From the IMG/VR virus record IMGVR_UViG_3300031521_000233, positions 1 through 32,995 of that record: 32,995 nucleotides of DNA; one strand, written 5' to 3'. The DNA is from a virus. This document shows, in pieces, positions 27,944 through 32,995 of this stretch. Each line of letters begins with the position of its first letter. Position 1 is the stretch's first letter. The notes under the pieces are model-generated. The model was not told where the DNA came from. It saw nothing but the letters and a program-made list of their open reading frames with translations, and did not search any database. The position numbers and the translations under genes were made by a program.

Positions 27944-30900
27944 ATGGCAGCAGCAATTACATATAATGTTACTCCTACAAACGCAGGTTATGTCTATCGC
28001 ACAACAGGTGGTGGTGTAACATTTTCAGCTAACCTTACCGCTACCGCTGTGTTTGATTATTTCTCTGATACCGCAGTAGTCAACGATGCTCTTTATATAG
28101 CTAAAGGCGGTGGACAAACTTCTGGTATATTCTCTGACGTTAATTTTAATGTAGGAACTGCACTTACTGGAACTGGTATTATGGGTGTTTGGGAATATTA
28201 CAATGCCAATACCTCTACATGGGTAGCAGTAACTAATATAGTAGATAATACTGTAGGTTTTACTGCTACTGGTGCAAAAGTAGTTCAATTTCCATATCAA
28301 ACAGATTGGGGTGCTGTTATCGTAAATGGTGTAGCCGCAACAGGTTGGGTAAGGTATCGTCTAACTGCTATTACAACAATTACAGAAGGTGGTGCTAACA
28401 GGACAACTGCTTGTCAGGTAAATGATGGAAAATTATCTTGTACAGGGTACACAATAGGTTCACCTTGTACTTTTACTGCTCTATATAACTACATGAATAC
28501 TAATTATTCTTATGTAGGTTGTAAAAAAGTAAGTCAATACTTTGACTTCAGGTGGGTTTCATTACAGTTATTAAGTTATCTTTTTACTACTCACGAAGTT
28601 ATAGAATCAGGTATAAATACAGCACAGGTCAACACATTAAATGTTAATGCTAACTTTAGTTATTTACAAAGTGGATATAAGGTAGGTAGTTATAATGGTA
28701 GAGACGGTTCAACATTTATTATCAATGCTATACCTAACTCAGCACCCTATGTTTTTGGTGCCAATACTAAATGTTATGGTTCTAACTTCTTATCGTTTAG
28801 TGCTTCTGCTGGTTACCCTGGATTGGTTGGTGAATTTATGGATTGTAGATTTGAATGTGCACCAGGTGGACTTTCTGCATCAAGTTCATTCTATAACAAT
28901 AAGTGGGTATTTGGTTCATTAGGCTTTATTGCTTCCGTTTGGGATGCTTCTTCAACTTTCGTAAATCAAAGTATTATCGTTAGGGGAACTTATGCTATAT
29001 CAGGCTATCAAACCAGCTGGTCTATTAGAGGATTTGATGTTAGTTTTACAAGTCCTTCTATCCAAGGTATTATAGGATTACAACAGACTCAGGTTAATTC
29101 TACTTTTGATTTTGTAAACCCTATAAATCCATTTCCACGAATTAATGATGCAACAGGCGCAAGACCTATTATTAGAACTATAGGTACAGAAGCAAGTTGT
29201 CCGAATGTATTTTTCTATGATGATAGTGCTGCAACTTATGTTGACTATACTACTCAGGCTGCCAGTGCTACTACTGCAGATGTACCTATTTGGGGTGATG
29301 TAAATGATTGTTTATACTACAACCCATGTGCTGCCGCAACCGATTTAAGGTGGGGTAGTGTTACTTCTACTATAGGTGGAACTAATGATTATGTCTATGC
29401 TCACGAATATTATTACGGCGGTGCTTGGGTTCCGTTTACAAAGATGTGGGATGAAACTACCAACCTCGTTAAGTCGGGTATGCTATGGGGTCAAAGACCA
29501 ATGTCTGCACTTACTTCTATTACTATAAATGGAGTAGCTGGATTTTGGTATAGAATAAGAATAGTTACCAAAGGCACAGGTTATCCAATGATAGACAAAC
29601 TCCGCTATAAGAGTTCTATGGGGTGTTCTGATTGGGAAATGTGGGAAAGATATGAAATTAATTATAATGCAAAAAATAGTGCTGGTGCTAATCTTGCTGG
29701 AGTTGAAGTTAGAGCAACAGATGTAGATGGAGCAGTTGCCTATACTGGTACGACTGATGCTAATGGGTTAATTACTGCAACTCCAGTAAAGGGTATGAAA
29801 TGGTACTTTGACCCACTATCTGCAAGTGGAACTGATACAGTAAATAAAACAGGACAAAAAGATTATAATCCATATTCAATGACTTCAAGAAAGTATGGTT
29901 ATCTACCACAGACTATCGCTTTAACAATGACTTCTGTTCAGAACGTAAAACCAGTATTTCAGACTAATACAAATGTAGTAGCAAGTCAATCAACTGCACA
30001 CGCATATACTGGAATAGCAATAGATGGTGTAGCTAAAACAATAACAGTATCAGGAACAAGACTAATAACAGAACTATATGACTATTCACAAGACTGGTAC
30101 TCATTAACAGCAAATATGGCATACGATGAGCCAATTACAACGACTGATGGTATAACATATACTTTAACAAGTGGTTGGTCTATCATTGTTACAGGTCAAT
30201 TAACAAGTAATACAAGAAAAATAAGTGGTACGGTTACTGTAAGTGGTAATGGTTACTTTGAAACTCTATCAGGAGCAGTATGGGCTTCAAGTGGTCATAT
30301 ATACTATGGAAACAAAGTAACACATAATGTTAAAAATGGTACTTCAAATATACAAAATGTAAATATAGCATACTATTGCTCAATGGGGACAAATAGAACA
30401 TACAACTCATCAAGAGTAGCAGTAGATTGTTTAACAACTGATGTAAGTGGTAATGCTACTGGATATTCAGTATGGAAAGTAGATAGTACTGCTTGTAGTT
30501 CACAAAATCTAATAATTAAGGCATATGGTTATACAAAATCAACATTACCTAAAACATTGGATGGAACTGCATATAGTGAGACTGATTATATAGTAGCAAA
30601 TCCTTATGTAGTAGCAAATTATGCAACAGCAAGTGCTTATACAGGAATAACGGTAGTAGCAAACACATTATTAACAATGACAACTTCACATACAATACAA
30701 GAATTATTTGACTATTGTGATTATTGGAATACTTTAGGAACTAATCTAAATTACTCAACACTAATAACTTCAACTGACGGAATAATATTTAATTTACTAG
30801 GTGGTTTAACTACTACTATTACAGGACAATTAACAAGTGATACATTAAAATTAACTGGTAATATTGTAGTTTCAAGTGGTGGTTATTTTGAAACAGTTCT

Positions 30901-32278
30901 AGGTGCAATGTGGGAAAGTTTAGGTAATGTATACTATGGTAATAAAGTTATTCATAATATAAAGTCAGGAGTTTCTAATATAGCAAGTACAAATATATCT
31001 TACTATGATGAAAATAGTATAAATAGAACTTATAATAGTTCACGAATATCAACAAATGCTTTAACAAGTGATATAAATGGTAATATAATAGGTTATGCAG
31101 TATGGAAAATAAATAGTACATTGCATGATATACAAAACTTAATAATTAAAGCATATGGTTATAATAAAGTAATTATACCTAAAGTTTTAAATGGTGCAGT
31201 AATAAATGAAATAAACTATATTGTTTCAGACCTTTATAAAGTTGCTAATTATAATACTGCTGGGGCATACACAGGAATAGCAATTATAGGTAATAATAGT
31301 ATAGTAATGAGTAATAATCATACTATGCAAGAACTATATGACTATTCTCAATGGTGGGCAACACAAACAACTAACTTAAATTATGAAACTCCAATTACAA
31401 CTAATGATGGTACTAACTATGTATCAACTTATGATTTTACAATAGACAATGCCGAATTAAGTGGTAATGGTAGTGAAAACTTGGGTACACACTCATTAGA
31501 ATTGATAGGAACAGCTAAAAGTTCAATAAATATAACATATATAGACGGAACTCAAACTAATATAATTCTAACTGGAATAACAAATAATTCAAGAGTTCAG
31601 TTATATGATATTAGTAGTTCAACTGAATTATACAATGATATTACTGGCACAACATTAACATTTCCTTACTTATGGACTACTAATAAGCAAATAAGAATAA
31701 GAGTTATGTATGTTAATGGTGCAAATGCTAAAAAATGGTATGAAACAACTGCGACAGTTACTTCAAGTGGTATAAACTTAAATGTTATACAAGAAGATGA
31801 CACAGTATATAATAAAAATCTAGTATATGGTTCAACAGTTACAGAATGTTCAATAGAGGGAACTACATTAGTAGTAAATGTAGACGACCCCGATAATAAA
31901 ACAACAGCACAAAGAATATATGCTTATGAAGTATATTGGTTATTTACTGAAGGTGGTATTAGAGACCAGAATTTATATATAGATGCAACTGACCAAACAC
32001 ATTATATTTTAGAAGGTGGATTGAAGATTAAAAATCTTGATATGTCCAATCCTTTAAATATAACTGGTGCTAATTTAGAACCTATTACTGGTAGTGCAAC
32101 TGATATACTAGATACTACTGGTGGTATGATACTAATAAATCCTGAAACGGTAGTGCCATTCGCTTATAATGTAAATGGGGCAACAGAAGCACAATTCAAT
32201 GAATTAATAAGTAAAACAAGTATATTAGATAGAAAAGTTGATGATACTCAAACAAGAGTAATAACATTAACGGAATAG
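27944..32278 (+). CDS. Giant tail spike/adhesin, 1444 aa, with beta-helix-like and tandem repeat domains
   Basis: Residues 20-165 and 435-560 look like copies of one beta-sandwich (shared pattern W-EYYN-STWV, NGVAATGWVRYRL versus NGVAGFWYRIRI). Residues 165-430 have short turns of a right-handed beta-helix. Residues 565-650 are a regulatory-like Ig domain (AGANLAGVEVRATDVDG). From about 683 there are two full repeats of about 211 aa (683-894 and 895-1105) and a partial third (1106-1165), each opening AYTGI and containing LYDYSQ-type and YGNKV motifs. Residues after 1165 form further beta domains. The first 1.7 kb is visibly richer in G and C than the rest. GGTGGTGATT precedes ATG 27944. It probably binds or cuts host surface glycan. 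Confidence 0.8.
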   Translation: MAAAITYNVTPTNAGYVYRTTGGGVTFSANLTATAVFDYFSDTAVVNDALYIAKGGGQTSGIFSDVNFNVGTALTGTGIMGVWEYYNANTSTWVAVTNIVDNTVGFTATGAKVVQFPYQTDWGAVIVNGVAATGWVRYRLTAITTITEGGANRTTACQVNDGKLSCTGYTIGSPCTFTALYNYMNTNYSYVGCKKVSQYFDFRWVSLQLLSYLFTTHEVIESGINTAQVNTLNVNANFSYLQSGYKVGSYNGRDGSTFIINAIPNSAPYVFGANTKCYGSNFLSFSASAGYPGLVGEFMDCRFECAPGGLSASSSFYNNKWVFGSLGFIASVWDASSTFVNQSIIVRGTYAISGYQTSWSIRGFDVSFTSPSIQGIIGLQQTQVNSTFDFVNPINPFPRINDATGARPIIRTIGTEASCPNVFFYDDSAATYVDYTTQAASATTADVPIWGDVNDCLYYNPCAAATDLRWGSVTSTIGGTNDYVYAHEYYYGGAWVPFTKMWDETTNLVKSGMLWGQRPMSALTSITINGVAGFWYRIRIVTKGTGYPMIDKLRYKSSMGCSDWEMWERYEINYNAKNSAGANLAGVEVRATDVDGAVAYTGTTDANGLITATPVKGMKWYFDPLSASGTDTVNKTGQKDYNPYSMTSRKYGYLPQTIALTMTSVQNVKPVFQTNTNVVASQSTAHAYTGIAIDGVAKTITVSGTRLITELYDYSQDWYSLTANMAYDEPITTTDGITYTLTSGWSIIVTGQLTSNTRKISGTVTVSGNGYFETLSGAVWASSGHIYYGNKVTHNVKNGTSNIQNVNIAYYCSMGTNRTYNSSRVAVDCLTTDVSGNATGYSVWKVDSTACSSQNLIIKAYGYTKSTLPKTLDGTAYSETDYIVANPYVVANYATASAYTGITVVANTLLTMTTSHTIQELFDYCDYWNTLGTNLNYSTLITSTDGIIFNLLGGLTTTITGQLTSDTLKLTGNIVVSSGGYFETVLGAMWESLGNVYYGNKVIHNIKSGVSNIASTNISYYDENSINRTYNSSRISTNALTSDINGNIIGYAVWKINSTLHDIQNLIIKAYGYNKVIIPKVLNGAVINEINYIVSDLYKVANYNTAGAYTGIAIIGNNSIVMSNNHTMQELYDYSQWWATQTTNLNYETPITTNDGTNYVSTYDFTIDNAELSGNGSENLGTHSLELIGTAKSSINITYIDGTQTNIILTGITNNSRVQLYDISSSTELYNDITGTTLTFPYLWTTNKQIRIRVMYVNGANAKKWYETTATVTSSGINLNVIQEDDTVYNKNLVYGSTVTECSIEGTTLVVNVDDPDNKTTAQRIYAYEVYWLFTEGGIRDQNLYIDATDQTHYILEGGLKIKNLDMSNPLNITGANLEPITGSATDILDTTGGMILINPETVVPFAYNVNGATEAQFNELISKTSILDRKVDDTQTRVITLTE

Positions 32279-32287
32279 GCAAGAATT

Positions 32288-32485
32288 ATGTTAGAAGAAA
32301 TAAGTTTAAAAGAACTAATTGAAATTGCAAGTGAAAACTATTTAGAAAATACTGAAAATAAAGACTCTGATATGTTACAAAAAAACATTGAAAATGAAAT
32401 AGATAAAAGAGTTAAAGAACAAATAGGTATTATTCCAAAGGTTAAAAGACTTACAAGATTAAATCAAAGAAAAAAATATAAATAA
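32288..32485 (+). CDS. Small charged protein, unknown
   Basis: A 65-aa, strongly charged helical protein with an acidic middle (ENTENKDSDMLQKNIENEID) and a basic tail (KRLTRLNQRKKYK). It starts 9 nt after the spike stop. Not recognised; possibly a fibre chaperone or lysis accessory by position only. Confidence 0.6.
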   Translation: MLEEISLKELIEIASENYLENTENKDSDMLQKNIENEIDKRVKEQIGIIPKVKRLTRLNQRKKYK

Positions 32486-32502
32486 TGGGAGAAGGTATTC
32501 TT

Positions 32503-32622
32503 ATGACTCAATATGAATTATATAAAGAATTATCAAGAATACTTTCATTTCCAGATGAAGAACAAGTTAAAGAATTTTATAAATGGATTTTACAACTATT
32601 TATAAATATAGAGGAGAAATAA
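32503..32622 (+). CDS. Small protein, 39 aa
   Basis: Short frame found by hand: starts MTQYELYKELSRILSF and ends LQLFINIEEK. ATG 32503 has GGGAGAAGG about 7 nt upstream; an in-frame ATG at 32485 overlaps the previous stop and is less likely. The sequence is helical and amphipathic. The next ribosome binding site (GAGGAG) is inside its last codons, so it is coupled to the endolysin gene. XkdX-like short proteins occupy this place in other phages, but the resemblance is weak. Confidence 0.55.
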   Translation: MTQYELYKELSRILSFPDEEQVKEFYKWILQLFINIEEK

Positions 32623-32624
32623 AA

Positions 32625-32995
32625 ATGAATTGTAGAATATTAAAAAATAAAATATGTAGTATAACTAATTTAAAACACGACTTACCAGCAGTAGATATTG
32701 TTGGAGTACCTAATAAATTAGATGATGTTATAGCACATAGTTCTGGGAAAGTAGTTTGGTTGCAAACTGGACAAAAGAATAATCCAGGAAGTAGTGGTAA
32801 CGCTAGTTATGGTAATTGTGTTAAATTGCAACATCCAAACGGATACTTTACTTTATATGCACACTTAAATAGAGTTAATGTATATTTAGGACAAGAATTA
32901 GTAGAAGGACAAATAATAGGAAGCATAGGTAATACTGGAAACTCTTATGGAGCACACTTACACTGGGAAGTTAGAAATGCTAATGATACTAGAAT
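32625..32995 (+). CDS. Endolysin, M23 (LytM-type) peptidase domain, cut by window end
   Basis: The frame runs from ATG 32625 (GAGGAG about 9 nt upstream) to the window edge with no stop, 123 codons. It starts MNCRILKNKIC. The M23 zinc-peptidase pattern is visible: a first motif KHDLPAVDIVG (His18, Asp24), strand NCVKLQHPNGYFTLYAHL, turn GSIGNTGNSYG and the HxH motif AHLHWEV. M23 enzymes cut peptide cross-links in peptidoglycan. The spacing between the first His and Asp is longer than in typical HxxxD sites. C-terminal cell-wall binding domains would lie outside the window. Confidence 0.88.
   Translation, partial: MNCRILKNKICSITNLKHDLPAVDIVGVPNKLDDVIAHSSGKVVWLQTGQKNNPGSSGNASYGNCVKLQHPNGYFTLYAHLNRVNVYLGQELVEGQIIGSIGNTGNSYGAHLHWEVRNANDTR

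Noticed and set aside
28025-28922. Extra frames inside the spike gene
   Set aside because: Shadows arising where the base composition is higher in GC; no ribosome binding sites and the spike frame is continuous.
1-32995. Alternative genetic code (UGA or UAG reassigned)
   Set aside because: Long genes end at normal stops with tight ribosome-binding-site spacing to the next start; tRNA-Trp has CCA and no suppressor tRNA is present in the array.

Overview
The window is a segment of a double-stranded DNA tailed phage (siphovirus-like) with a very AT-rich genome. Strong GGAG-type ribosome binding sites, A/T-ending codons, extended -10 promoters and Firmicute-phage gene families point to a low-GC Firmicute or related gut bacterium as host; that host call is inference. 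The standard stop codons fit: the encoded tRNA-Trp has a CCA anticodon, and TAA, TAG and TGA all end genes. Both window edges cut genes (a glycosyltransferase on the left, an M23 endolysin on the right).

Layout. (1) 1-2395, plus strand: glycosyltransferase end, a small HExxH metalloprotein, two small proteins and a 257-aa possible DNA-binding protein, all overlapping or coupled. (2) 2505-2533: shared terminator between converging operons. (3) 2510-5070, minus strand: a tightly packed operon of small, mostly unknown early-type genes, including two or three short ones found by hand (3897-4034, 4939-5070, possibly 3067-3135). It has its own promoter (5101-5128) next to an array of 9-nt TAGAAAG repeats (5139-5231); related 9-mers also lie at the operon's other end. 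(4) 5579-8433, minus strand: a three-gene accessory operon with a small membrane protein, a Cys-rich zinc-ribbon/amidoligase and a class II glutamine amidotransferase. (5) 8434-9530: about 1 kb of AT-rich intergenic DNA with divergent promoters, short direct repeats and palindromes. (6) 9531-10607: thirteen tRNA genes packed 2 to 24 nt apart, each with encoded CCA. (7) 10637-32278, plus strand: a RepL-like winged-helix protein, a small HTH-like protein, large terminase, portal, scaffold, N4-gp56-type capsid, connector and tail completion genes, tail tube, tail chaperones joined by a -1 frameshift, tape measure, baseplate and fibre proteins. (8) 26956-32995: holin-like protein, small baseplate-like and collagen-like proteins, a 1444-aa spike/adhesin, two small ORFs and the start of the endolysin.

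How it works together. The plus-strand right arm is the late head-tail-lysis module. It appears to be split into transcription units by three promoters (before the tRNAs, before portal and before the holin-like gene). All share GATATT placed so that GATA abuts the -35, a 17-bp spacer and an extended TGn -10. The minus-strand genes look like early/accessory functions. No integrase, DNA polymerase or other replication enzyme is visible, so the window is only part of the genome.

The best candidates for something undescribed are the amidoligase-GATase operon, the tRNA set (A34 anticodons ACT and AAT, an Ile-TAT gene and a tRNA-Leu lacking its long variable arm), a strongly structured RNA between portal and scaffold with a possible pseudoknot, and the repeated promoter and operator motifs.
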